64,000 bases of DNA from assembly GCA_900708905.1 (NCBI GenBank), contig CAADRB010000050.1, positions 502,599 to 566,598 on the forward strand, read 5' to 3'. Positions 22,770-34,195 of this stretch are shown here, piece by piece. The position numbers and the translations under genes are program-made. Under the pieces are notes generated by a model, which saw only the letters and a program-made list of their open reading frames with translations, was not told the origin of the DNA and ran no database searches. This DNA is from Hymenolepis diminuta (Eukaryota > Platyhelminthes > Cestoda > Cyclophyllidea > Hymenolepididae). Position 1 is the first letter of the stretch, and every line of letters starts with the position of its first letter.

Positions 22770-22990
22770 GATTCAGGAGCATTCATCTGTGCATATATTC
22801 CAGATGGAAAGAGTTCAATCTGCAATATCATAATGTCCAGTCTTATCATTCTAAACACAGGTTTACTGGTGGGTTCACAATATCCATAGTTTGTTGACCA
22901 GTTGATCTAATTCCATAATTTGCCGTTCTACCTGATTTATTCGTAACTTTCTGCAGCCAAGAGTGACTCACTATAGTTCATTCAAAGTGA
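22770..22990 (+). repeat. dispersed repeat family D, copy 2
   Basis: It aligns in order with 33985-34195: a TATATTCCAGATGGAAAGA-like segment, AATATCATAATGTCCAGTC, CTTATCATTCTAAACACAG, a GTTGACCAGTTGATCTAATT segment, and CTTTCTGCAGCCAAGAGTG at the end. Spacing is conserved over about 220 bases. The class is unknown. Confidence 0.55.
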
Positions 22991-25900
22991 CGTCATATTG
23001 GGAGCCATCAAAGGCTCCTAAATACATATTTACAAAGTCTAATGTCTGTTTGACCTCTAAGTAATATTTAACTCTTAAATATTTTCTAAAATCGGCCGGC
23101 TCTGATCTATTAATGATCATATATCTGCGGCGACTTATTAATTAACAAAATCTTTTCGTTACTGGCAGATTCAAGATGTATTTGAAAGACTACGAAATAA
23201 TAAATATGTACTCCAAAGTTTAAACCAATTAAAGCGTATTATCTAAAGAATTCGTATTTCAAAAATCAATTTTGCCGTATTTTTGATGTTTGATTTTGGA
23301 AGTTATTATACTACTTATATTTTCTTGATTTCTTTGTAACAACATTGCTTAAAAAGGTGGCATCACAGAAATTCATTCACTAAATAACTAGATTACTTAT
23401 CATCTCCATTAAATCGAGCCTTTCGGATTCATTTTCATTGCCATTTTATAGCATTAGGTACTTCTTTGTTAGGTTTGTTATGCCGAATGAAAGAACATAT
23501 ATTAGGTAAGATTTTGGAATTTTCAATAGATAATTAGAAGATTTAAATTTTTTGTCAATAATTAAAATTATTTTCTGAAGTGGTGGTTTAGTGGTTACCG
23601 ATCATGTTGGTAAGCAGCTCTGTAGCCATTGGCACGCATTAAAAGTAATTAGATTTTCAGTACTTGATTGAGCTGAACGGTCTTTCCTTTCCTATGTTTG
23701 AATGTTTTCTATGGTTACAATAAGCGAAAACTTTTTCCCTTGTATTATATCACAGTGTCTGATACTAATATATCTTTTATAATTAATAAGGCTGGATATG
23801 CGGTAATGCAAGAGGCTCAATAATAAATTTATATTTAATAATATCATATGGTTGCTCATATTCTGTAATGATATGCTCTGTGGCCATAAAAAATCGATTA
23901 AGGCTATAAGAATAACATTTAAACACGGCGATACTTCAAACATATTAGATAAGGATACCTAACGGGTTCTAAATTGAATTCGTATCATTCATTTAAGAGA
24001 CTTAGTACATTCATCTCAAGATAAAAAAGTAAAGAAGATTCTTTTTCTATACACTTTTCTTAAAATTTACCGCAAAATTTGTAATTTCAATTTGTTTGCA
24101 TGAAATTTGAATTTATTTCACAATAAAAAATGCTATTGTTTAATTTCCATATGGATAATTGTTCTTTGATTTTGGGAGAAAATAAAGAAAATTATGCATT
24201 TTAGAAGAGATACGCCTAAATATTTGAATTGCAAGAGAAAATATCTAAAGAATCCGAGGAGATACAATTTAGCGTAGTTTTTATATTCACCGAGAAACAC
24301 TCCCAATTCGAATACTGGTTTTAAGGCGGAGGCTTATTCCAGACTGCCTTGTCTAAATGATCATGTCAATGATTCTGTATTAATAGCCCACTTTTCCCCA
24401 TTTTAATGCGCACATATAAAACTGTCCAATCGCAATCAAGGACTTGACATACATGGATATTTTGGGTGTCTGTAGCATTTAGACACAGAAGGTGGCCTTG
24501 TAGTAACAACGACCAAGTAGATTAGGATAGACGCAATTTTTCATGAAAAATGCCAAAATCGGATAAGAGTTTTGTTAAAATGCCTAATCAAATATTTCCT
24601 ATCTACCCGAATAAAGCATATTATCATTATTTCTCGTGTGTTGGTTTGTCAATTACTAGATTTCAACGCTCGCATCTTGACATATAAAGCCACCAGTGAA
24701 ATAAACATCGCTACCGTTATTGGCTAACAAGTCCGGCTAATCATTTCTCATAAATCCAATTCGATATAAATTACCTTGAGCAGCAAGTCCTCGCCCTTCT
24801 GCTTTAATGGTTTAAGTTTCACGAAAGTGGTAACAGAGCTTTAATAATAATTTCGACAATTTATAAGGCGATTCGTAGAAAGATTTCTGTAAATCCATGA
24901 ACTTCCTTAAATTTTTGTGGAATTGCAATAATCGCTTTTGAATATTTTAACGTCAGAGAGGTAATTTGCGGGATACTTAAGAGAATAGCAAAGAAAATAT
25001 GGTATACATATTGGCAAGAATTTAAGCTGAATCCCTCATTAATCCAGAAACATGGAAAATTAATGTTCATCTTATGATTCACGATTAACTGTTCTGCTCT
25101 TTGTTTTGGGGGGTGGGGGATTTAACCAAATGCTTCTTTATAATCCTTGTTCAAGGGCAATTATATGTATATATAACCTAATAATTGCTCTGTAAATGTA
25201 AAAAACGATTTTATTACAATAATAAATTATGAAAGATGGAGTATTAAATGATTCAAATGAAGTTTGAAATATGGAGGAAGGTCAAGGGGAAATAGATAGT
25301 GAAATTAAACCATTTACATTGAGATGTCTCTAACCTCACAAGGAGGCTAGTCTATTTTGTCGAATTTCATTAATCGACCCTCAAATCCATCTGTCAGATT
25401 GTGTCGGCAATATTCAAAGTTTATTAAATCGTTTATTTTACTCCATTGTTATTCATTATCCTATCGACTTACTGCCAAGGTCAAAGTTGTAACTATTTTT
25501 GATATGACGGTACTCCTTGGAGATCACTTTATCAATATATACAACATGTATAATATTCAATCAAAATTTCAAATTAATATAAGAAAATAACCGTTTCCTT
25601 CTTCGTTTAACCAGACCTATTTTATCAGCAGTCGCCTTACGACATTTCAGAAGCAATGACTGCATATGGGATATTTGTTTTAATCTCATTATTAAAAAAA
25701 ACTTTTATTGTCGTATTAGCACAAATTTATGTCACAACTCATTTAATTTCTATGGAAGGGGAAATTTTAGAATTGGGGAGCAAAAATTCTTTGTTTTTAT
25801 TTTGCATTCGCATATATTCATCAAAATAAGTTACGAGCAAATTAAATTTGTCCAATAAAAGAGTAAAAAATTTACTTGCAATACTTTTATTAACTTAAAC

Positions 25901-28000
25901 ATTATCTATTAAATAGTTTCATAATTTGTCTTTCTGTGAGCATTTTAGTTTAAAAAAACTTCTACAATGACCGATGGTTATTTTGATTTTGTAGGGTCAT
26001 TATTTTTATTAACACGTTAGCACTTGACTTTTAAGTAATATTTAATAAAATTACTAGTAATTTGCTAATTTAATTTAATTTCTACTGAAAATGAGCAAAT
26101 GAGCAAAATAATTTGAAGAAAATGTTGCAATACAAGATATAATCTGTCTCTACATTTTTTAAATGAAATTCAATGGTGTATTTTTGCTTCGAAATCAACA
26201 AATGATTCCTTGTAGTGTTCAAAAATCGTGCTCCGACTTGTTGAAATTATTAAGCACGCCATGAAATTGCTCACGAAATATTAAATTGATTCAAACCAAC
26301 CCTCTATTTTGTGAAAAAATTTTGATTTAATATAAAATCGATATTTTTAAATGAATTTTTTTCATTAACATCAAATCTAGGAACGGTGCCAAAGTGTTTT
26401 AAGACTTCGTGGTTTGTATTTAATGGAAACAGTTTACTGCATTATCTTAGAATTCCAAACTCCATGATCTATTCCCTAAAATGTCAGTAATGTTCGACAT
26501 ACACTGACTAGTGGATAAATTTGAATGGTTGGTAATAAAATTTTAACCTTTTTTAAATTTTCATGAGAAAAGTTTTATTTTGAAATTATCTATTTCAACA
26601 AATTTCTTCATGCAAGTGCCGTGCCATTTTATCCGGCATTGCTGGTGTAACGTTTTGATTCAAAGTTGAACACACTTAATATTTTAGCGGACACATTTAA
26701 TAATATATATTATATAATATATACAAAAATTGGTTCTACAATACTTTTATCAACAGCTCTCTGCATTAACCAGCTAATTTACAAATAATGAAGTATTTTT
26801 ATACTATAAAATATTGACAAGTTTGAGTTATAAAGTTATGATCGAAAGGGAAGATGGGTTGATATAAATGTATTTAGGAATGAACCGAGGGAGGGATTTT
26901 AAAAAGAAAGGGAAATGGAAATCATTACTACAATTTAGATTCTTGGTTAACCTTGGGATCGATACATTCACAGCACTAACAACTATTTTGCCGACGCATT
27001 TCGACAATTTTTTTGAAGGGCCGCTCGGATTTTTATAAATTACATAACCCCAAGCGTGATCATCGGCTCTTACATAGCATTAGGTGTCAAGCCCGGAGGT
27101 TTCTTTGTATTAACATTAAAGATCGATGACTGAATATTCATTAAAGTGTGTGCCCTGACAAATTTTGCCATTTGTCGGGTGCCTCGAAATATAACAGTAG
27201 TACAAAATAAAAAAACTGAAAATCAAGTAAGGAAATAAGTAATTTTAAATAAACATGATATTTGCACAAAAATTTTTCAAAAAATAAAGCCCGTTAAGAG
27301 CAATATTTTAAAGCAAAATCACAGTTGTAGGATTTTTGACTTCAGAAAATAATATCTTTAAATGATAGCATAAAGAAGTTTCTTCGGGGTTACGCTGAAT
27401 ATCGGCAAAGGCGGAGTTGAAAATATGGAACGTCGATCTTTTTCAGCACTCAAAGACAACAAAATAATTTTTTAAATTCTTTGTAAAGTTAAAAATTTTA
27501 TTTAAATATTTACTCATTTTTAAATAAAAATAAGAAAAATTCCATTCTTTTTACATGCAAAAGTTTTAAAAATTTTTAGTTCTATTAATCAGTAATTAAT
27601 TAAATTTAGAATTAGTTAAAATAACCTAATTACACCTCATAATTGTAACTTAGCTCTTTTTTATATTTATAATTTACAAATATAATAATTTCCCTCAAAT
27701 GAATCTTACAGACAGTGCTAATTGCCATACAGACACAATATAGAATAAAATAATAATTTTATTGTTTTTAATAAATATTTTATTTATATTTTTAAATAAT
27801 AATATCAAATAAAAATAATTTTGAATTGAACTTGCTCAGAAAACGAGGCCTCAAGTAATGAAGTGTGAGGACTGGAAAATTTTGAAATTGCGCCGTAAAT
27901 TATCAACTTCTTGTCAAGATGAATGGCCTATTGTTGAACCGCTCAATAAGAGCTGGATATCAAAGACAGGCACCCATTGTGACCAGTTTGATGAAAAATG
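22991..28000. other. AT-rich gene-free stretch with a possible SINE trace
   Basis: No gene could be supported. At about 23580-23650 the sequence TGGTGGTTTAGTGGTTACCG has an A-box-like tRNA character, but no clear B box follows. Minus-strand frames at 23692-23943 and 24861-25082 and the plus-strand frame at 25357-25590 show no domain. An AT dyad lies near 26700-26725. Confidence 0.35.
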
Positions 28001-28178
28001 AATGGTTTCTATCTAGTAAAATTTAAATTAACATATTTTAGTTAATTATTCATTAAATTTGCATATTTTATAGCATGCTGAATTTTAAGTAAATTGCGGA
28101 AATTTGCTTAATTTCATGTTATTATCAAATTCTTGAATTTGTGGCTATTTTAAGGCTAATGGGGTTATAATAAGTGGG
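28000..28178 (+). repeat. probable 5' LTR of gypsy-type element 1
   Basis: The right part (AATTTGCTTAATTTCATGTT ... GGCTATTTTAAGGCTAATGG GGTTATAATAAG) matches 40030-40205 in element 2 and, more loosely, 29420-29610 downstream. Each of the two upstream copies is followed directly by the same internal sequence. The left border is not sharply defined. The copies are short (about 180 bases) and diverged, so the insertion is old. Confidence 0.5.
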
Positions 28179-28800
28179 GAGCAAATATTACTTATCATCT
28201 CTAATGCTTCTGCAATTCCGAAAGCAAAAATTCTTCGTTTTCTCAGTAAACAGTGGACTCCCCAATTGTTTACAAGTGTTTGGGAGCTGACAAGCAGAGG
28301 AAAAGTTTTTTCTGCTTCTCTAAATTTTGCTAAAATTCTACTTGATCTCTTTTGTACCTGCCTCTTCTAAGGTGCTTCCTACAGTATCTCTAATTCAGGT
28401 GGTCGGTGATAACATGAATTTACATCCATGAGTCAGAGAGAGTGCAAAAGTATCAAATCCCGAGCATTCTATAAAATTTTACATGCCTAAGGCCATTCCA
28501 GAACAATTTATCTCCGAGACTATCGTCCCCAAACAACAATAAGTCTCGAAATCTTATCTGTTTGATTACCAGGCCGCCGTAAGGGACAGAAAGGAGGTTA
28601 CTATACTTCTGTCTTTTGCATAACTCATGGACCGTCCACCATGATCAATTCACAAATTCTCTTAGTCAATGTATCCACATTCATGCTAAATTTCAAAAGC
28701 TCCATGAAATCGATTTTACCAAGTTTATTTCTTACGAATTGAAAAAAATTGCAGGTAGGACTAAGAAAATGACTACGCTCATTTATCTCTGGATCCAATT

Positions 28801-29031
28801 ATGTGCCCTCAGACTAAGGCTTCTTGGTCTCACATTGACCACAGTCTAGCGAAACTTATCCAAGAATTCCCTCATATAATCGTGGTGGATTCTTATTCAA
28901 AGTTTTCGAAGATCATACCTCCTAAACCTCTCACAAGGAATACCATTATTAACAGCCACCACCGGGTGTTCGTCACTAATGGCATATCAAAAGTGATTGT
29001 GTCCTGGAATATCGCTTTTGGTGTGTTCTAA
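28801..29031 (+). pseudogene. Ty3/gypsy integrase catalytic-core fragment (element 1)
   Basis: A 76-codon frame gives SWSHIDHSLAKLIQEFPHI, then IVVDSYSKFSKIIPPKPL, RNTIINSHHRVFVTNG and ISKVIVSW. It matches the conserved order of retroviral-type integrase cores: the PW-H-DLA-P entry containing the first catalytic Asp region, the VVDSYSKWPE block, the T-I--L--IFA-HG helix and the IVSDNG block with the second Asp. Key positions are damaged: the IHIDFA aspartate is displaced (HIDHSLA) and the SDNG aspartate is lost (SWN). The enzyme is therefore dead. A stop follows shortly after. Confidence 0.8.
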
Positions 29032-29110
29032 ATGTCCCCATTTTTAATTTCCATTTGAATTCAGAGGTCTGGACGAGCAACTTGTTGGCAGTGCAAAAGG
29101 ATAACTTCTC

Positions 29111-29326
29111 GTGTCACAAGAGGAGGTGACAGTAGAAGAGGTTCTTTATTCTTTACACTTTAGGTACCGGATGGCGGCTCCTATTGGTGTCCAAATGTGT
29201 AAGTCAATTGCAAACTTCTACGTTCTCAGTATGTTGTTGTATCTATTTGAAACAGATGTAAGGATGATCTATCCAGACGCATTTTACTTCTCTGCACCAT
29301 ATAATCCCGAAACTCTGGAGACTTAA
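29111..29326 (+). pseudogene. Ty3/gypsy integrase C-terminal fragment (element 1)
   Basis: A frame shifted from the core reads EEVTVEEVLYSLHFRYRMA, which corresponds to the G-GTVEE-L--FL--YR-TP segment of gypsy integrases, just after the third catalytic Glu region. The region between the core and this fragment is degraded. The trailing sequence is not recognisable. It sits in the expected position and strand. Confidence 0.65.
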
Positions 29327-29419
29327 TGTAATCGTCAGCCAGACTGTTACTCCGGACGCTTCGAAAGAATTCAAAATGGAATCAATATTCGATTTAATGG
29401 ACTAAAAATAATTTTTATC

Positions 29420-29612
29420 AAAGAAAGATTAGATTACCATTTTATTATTAATTATTCATAATGGTTTCATATTCGTCACAAAGTGCTAAATTACAAGGTT
29501 ATCGCTTTACATAATGTTGCATAAATTGCAGATGTTCGCGTAATCTTGTGTCATAGTTGAGTTTGGAGGATCGTGGCTATTTTGAAAGATTAAATGGGTT
29601 ATTACACCACCC
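29420..29612 (+). repeat. probable 3' LTR of gypsy-type element 1
   Basis: It contains TTAATTATTCATAATGGTTTC, ATTGCAGATGTTCGCGTAAT, CTTGTGTCATAGTTGAGTTT and GTGGCTATTTTGAAAGATTA ending in GGGTTATTACA. These follow the order of the LTR at 40030-40205. It marks the right end of element 1 and is followed at once by a family A repeat copy. Confidence 0.5.
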
Positions 29613-29760
29613 ATTTAGTAAATCTTGCATACTCCAAATCCACAAATCAAATTAAGTACCTTGACTTTACCCTCAGCATCACTTTGACTCCTCCACATCT
29701 CGTCGTTTATGGAACTGATTGCTAACCGATTTCAGTACCTTCCCATATTTAAAACTCATA
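29612..29760 (+). repeat. dispersed repeat family A, plus-strand copy
   Basis: Landmarks are ACCCATTTAGTAAATCTTGC, CAAATCCACAAATCAAATTA, TACCTTGACTTTACCCTCAG, CATCACTTTGACTCCTCCAC and GCTAACCGATTTCAGTACCT. The family's leading part is missing. It abuts the 3' LTR of element 1. Confidence 0.65.
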
Positions 29761-30399
29761 AAATTTTTAATTATTGTGTGGAAATAATAGCAGCTCACGG
29801 CTTAAAAGATTGAAATAAATTGTAACTTGTGTTTTGCTAACTTCATTATATACTCAATTTCGATCCCTTCCTATTCTTTGTTAACTGAATTAGTAATATC
29901 CATACAAAGTGATATCCAGGTTTCACCACTTTGTACAATGATGGGAAAGAATAGATATTATGAAATGACTTTTAATACTCCCCCGCATCTCCAGTTCCGA
30001 TTAGTGACTTAATCTCCGTAAAACCGTTTTTACAACATTAAATTGCTCTTAAACTGTTATTTTTATTCAAGTGAGTGAGCCCTTCTTTAATTGTCAGTAT
30101 CATTTAACTACATTTTGAATTCATTTACAATTGTTTTATTTTCTCGTTTCCAAATAGGGGAATGCATATTGATTTGAATTTAATGTATTGCGCTCTTTAT
30201 TTAGCCGTGTGTGCAACCCATCCTCCTTCCCTTTAATTTTGAATTTTATCGATTTTTCCGTTATCGACTACTGACGGTGGAAGTTTTCTTGCATTTTGAA
30301 TCTCTTTTATCTTACTGAAAACAAGGCTGATTCCTTATCCCTATTTTTCTCCTCTATTATATAATAGCAATAAGTCCAAAGACACCTAATAAAACCGTC
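29761..30399. other. non-coding stretch
   Basis: AT-rich sequence. The plus-strand frame at 29827-30012 has no domain. Nothing else can be supported. Confidence 0.3.
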
Positions 30400-30580
30400 C
30401 TCCAGCGCTGATTTTGGGTTAAGAGGTGACATCGTTGAGCTTCTCTGGTGGAGAACTTAAAGTCTTCCAATCCATTTGTTGGCCAAACTTAACTTATGCG
30501 GTTGGCCATTTCGCTAACTTGGTGTACATCGATGGGCATTGAACACGTAAGCTTTGGCCTCGAAAACGTATACACCAGCC
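30400..30580 (-). repeat. tRNA-like SINE fragment, minus-strand copy
   Basis: On the minus strand, CACGTGTTCAATGCCCATCG-like sequence (a B-box-like segment) is followed by ATGTACACCAAGTTAGCGAA and a GC-richer tail. The B-box region and the ATGCCCATCG block match the copy at 13110-13260. The A-box part cannot be seen clearly. The patch is less AT-rich than its surroundings. Confidence 0.35.
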
Positions 30581-33500
30581 ACTGCCCCACCACCACACAT
30601 TCTTTTCCACTAAATAATGTATCATCGATTCGCCTGCGTACCCTCTTGTAACTGTGACCATGTAATTTAAATGAAACTATCTCGATTAATTTCCTTCTTA
30701 CATAGGCATTTTTAAATTGAGGACATCCCTATAATACCTTATCCAAAACTCTGCATTATATATTCAATACAGAGACACACCAAAGCATCGTCTCTAAATA
30801 ACGTGATTTATCTGTTATCTGCACAAATTTCCCTCATTATGCAAGTATCATTTACCAACGGAATCATAACACACATCTTGCTACTGATTTATCGTCTCTG
30901 TCCTACGTGACGTTGTTTAGGCAACCCCAGTATTCCAGATATTGCAGAAATTTGATCCAGTGGCTTAAAATTAAAACAAATTAAAGGAAAATCAAGCCAA
31001 ATTTAAAAAATACAAGTAGGGTCATTAAAATTCAAACGTTTTTCATTGTACAACTGAGATTTAAATATCAGATAAAACAATTTTTACGAGGAAGATCTGA
31101 TAAATTGCTCATTATTGTTAACATTAGATCTATTGCCAGCCTCTTAAAAAGCGTTTGGAAAAAGTAGCAGGGGATGCTTTTTGGACTGAAGAGAGAAAAG
31201 TAATTATCCCGACTCTCATAGACCAAAACTCATTATTCCATCCCAAGACTATTTTCCCTTTCGCTGTAGCTATCCATCTGCTTATCCGATAAGTATGTTC
31301 TGTGTTATCGATATCAAGAAGGGTTTATTTTTGCACAGATTTAGTGAGAATCATTACAATTTAATTTTTTCCTCACATAAGTTAATGATACAGAGAAAAA
31401 TTTATACTTGCCTCACCCAAACTGTAACTTTTATACGACCAGTAGAAAAAATTTCCTTGATTGAAAAATGCAGTACTTATCGATTTTTTTCTTTTATGTT
31501 TTTTCTCTAAAGAATTGCACTTTCGTATCTTTTTAAGAGTCAACATTCGTCAACTAGTTATTTTACATTATATTTACATTCATGTAACTGAAATCGAATT
31601 TCAAAAATCGGCGCTCAGCTTTATTTAAAACAAAATAAAATTCATGAAACAAATAGCTCATAAGATAGCCTGCTTTTTCTATTAAAATTATCAAGTTTTC
31701 TAAAGAAAGTATTTCACTTCACCGCTGAGGGAGGGGGGATCGGTTAAATCGGTTATTCTGTCTGCATGAAAAATTACATTTAATAATTTCTATTGTGTGG
31801 AATGAAATTGATATTGAAGAAAGTGAAGATTAACTTTTAAATAATATCTGTGATTTTTTCATTGTTCCTTTATGTTTCATCTTGAAATTCCAAGATAGAA
31901 AGGATAAATAGACCATGTAATCGAGGAAAAATCTTCAGTTTCATTGATAACAAAGTGAGAGCGGATACGTTAGATAAGTGAGTATTAAATTAATATATGA
32001 TTTAGTAGAATGAGACATAAGTGAAACACTGTGAAGCAAGGCTGTTAAATTTTTGCAAATGAAATGAACTGATAAACAATTTAAGGGAGAAAACGCTTCA
32101 TTTAAGAATTATTTTCAATTACATCTGGGAATTGTAGCAACCATTATCGCCTGGCATTAATCAGCGCGTCATTCAAAACTCCCGTGGAAACTCAAACTTT
32201 TGCCTGGCAATATTTTCCCCTTTTCATCTCGTTATCCTTTATCCATACCTTCCCAGCTGGATTCCCAACGCCCTTTATATCCCCAGGTGTAACTTTCCCC
32301 GACACCCATTTCTAATCCATATCTATTTGGGTTCCGTCTCTCCAACTTCCACCGATCAAATGCAACAGTCAGATCCTTAAGCCAGCTTTTTTCTATTTTG
32401 TTTTGTTTGTAAGTTGTAAGTTTGCTTTAATTAAGTTGACATTTTATAGTGGAAAAATGTGGGTTACATTTGTCTTCACGATGAAATGATACTGAGAAAT
32501 CCAAACGAATCAAAGATACCGGGTTCATAATATCTCACGTGGATTATTTTATGAATTCCGCATTATTTGCAAATTATGTTGTAATTAAAATCATCACATC
32601 TATTAAATTGCGCTGCAATTTGTAACATTTTACTAAAGGTATTAAGAATATCTTTATTTGCAATCATTTGTAAACAATTTATACTCAGATCAAAAACTCA
32701 CTTTCAGTTAATAGTTAATAATTGTATGCACAACTCAAAATCTCGTTATTTTCACCTCGTATTGGAAGTTATTTCTCAAATTTCAATTTAGATCTGAATA
32801 AATTTTCAGCATTTTCTCAAAGCGCCTGTCTAACCGATTGTTTGCTTAAAGTTTAATGAAGCCAGTTGATAACCTCCTTGAACAAACTGGTGCTTATCAA
32901 ATATATGAAGTCATTTAATATTTTTGACGCTAATTTAATTGACGGGACTGTTCGGATGGTGAGAAATTTTTAATTGAATGTCTTGGTTGAGAATTACATA
33001 AATAAATCTTATTTGTTTATATGAATCAAGTTGAACTGTTCGACACAGTTCCATCACTCGTTTAATATTGTATACGCTTTTATTCCTGTTCAGATCACTT
33101 AAATGGAAGACAATAAAGCAATATTTTAAAATAATTTCAACTTTTAGATGGTAAATCTTATTAAAACAAAATTTCAAAATAATTATAATATTGCATACAT
33201 TTAAATTCTTTTATTTCCCTGCAAGAGGTCTAATTAAATCAATATTGAGAGGATGTATCAATGACAACCCGAGACGAACACTATTGAAGGACAATTTATT
33301 CTGCATTTACTTAATTTTTCATGAATAAATGGACTTGAAAGGCAAATAAATTCCCGAAAAATTTTCTTCAAGTATTATATCTTAAGTTTAGGAGAAAGAT
33401 CTGTAGATGGTAAGAGATGACAGTAAAAATTCAGAATTGAAATCGTGGTGCATGAATAAGTGTTCAAGTCTTTCAAGTCAGAGGTCAAGAGAAATATGTT

Positions 33501-33984
33501 TATCGATTAAAAATCGGTGTACAAGGATGGCCGATCACACGGTAAGAAATAGGGCCGGATGAATGTAACTTTCTCAAATAAGTGACCATAGGATATCTTC
33601 TAATGCCACTTTCCACAATGAACTTAGAAGGTTTGAAATTAAACACGACTCTACTTATTAAATATGCTTTTTTATATTAAATATTTTTTCAATCATTACC
33701 AATTTAGACAAATTAAAAGGAATAATTATTTTCTTCATAAATTGTTTTCTAAGTAAGTTTACGTACGTACAAGTTAAAATATTTACGTAATAATTAATCA
33801 ATGCCTGAATGAATTATTCAAAATTTTTTTCCAATTAAGTGGAAATCATAAGTTTCATAAATGAGTTATTATTCAAAATAGGGTAAACAGCAAACATGTC
33901 TAATATTTTTTGAAACAAGGAGAGGGTTAAAAATTAGCCCATTATGAAGTGAGTGCATCACGAGTCTTTACCAACTTGAGATCA
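30581..33984. other. AT-rich gene-free stretch
   Basis: No gene could be supported. A less AT-rich, pyrimidine-rich patch at 32150-32400 (CCTTTATATCCCCAGGTGTA) has no clear ORF. The frame at 31295-31510 (plus) and that at 32935-33177 (minus) show no domain. Confidence 0.35.
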
Positions 33985-34195
33985 GAAGCACTAAGCAATA
34001 TATATCTTCCTGATGGAAAGAAATTTTATTCTGATGTCGTAATGTTCAGTCTTCATCATTTAACTCCCAGAATTGTGCGTGAGGTTACATCCATCGTATA
34101 CAAAAGTCGCTGATTGGTTGATTTATTTCCGTGGTTACTCATGCCACTCGATTTATATTAATCTTGCTGCAGCCAATTGCAAGTAGATGAGATTA
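33985..34195 (+). repeat. dispersed repeat family D, copy 3
   Basis: It carries TATATCTTCCTGATGGAAAG, TGATGTCGTAATGTTCAGTC, CTTCATCATTTAACTCCCAG, TCGCTGATTGGTTGATTTAT and CTTGCTGCAGCCAATTGCAA in the same order as 22770-22990. The ATTGGTTGATTTATTTCCGT core also links it to 3355-3475. Confidence 0.6.

Larger units (their letters stand above)
28000..29612 (+). mobile_element. decayed, internally deleted Ty3/gypsy-type LTR retrotransposon (element 1)
   Basis: The layout is LTR, leader, a short reverse-transcriptase-side remnant (about 28560-28760), integrase core (28816-29031), integrase C-terminal part (29114-29250) and LTR. The whole unit is about 1.6 kb, against 4-6 kb for an intact gypsy element. 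Most of gag, protease, reverse transcriptase and RNase H is missing. Element 2 at 40.0-41.4 kb has the same order and a similar deletion. Frames are broken by stops and shifts. It is inactive by itself. Confidence 0.7.

Noticed and set aside
23585..23650. Possible tRNA gene from the A-box-like TGGTTTAGTGGTTACCG
   Set aside because: No B box, no cloverleaf pairing and no anticodon arm could be found. At most a SINE trace.
26700..26725. AT-only palindrome (TAATATATATTATATAATATA)
   Set aside because: Expected by chance in AT-rich DNA. No mixed-base arms.
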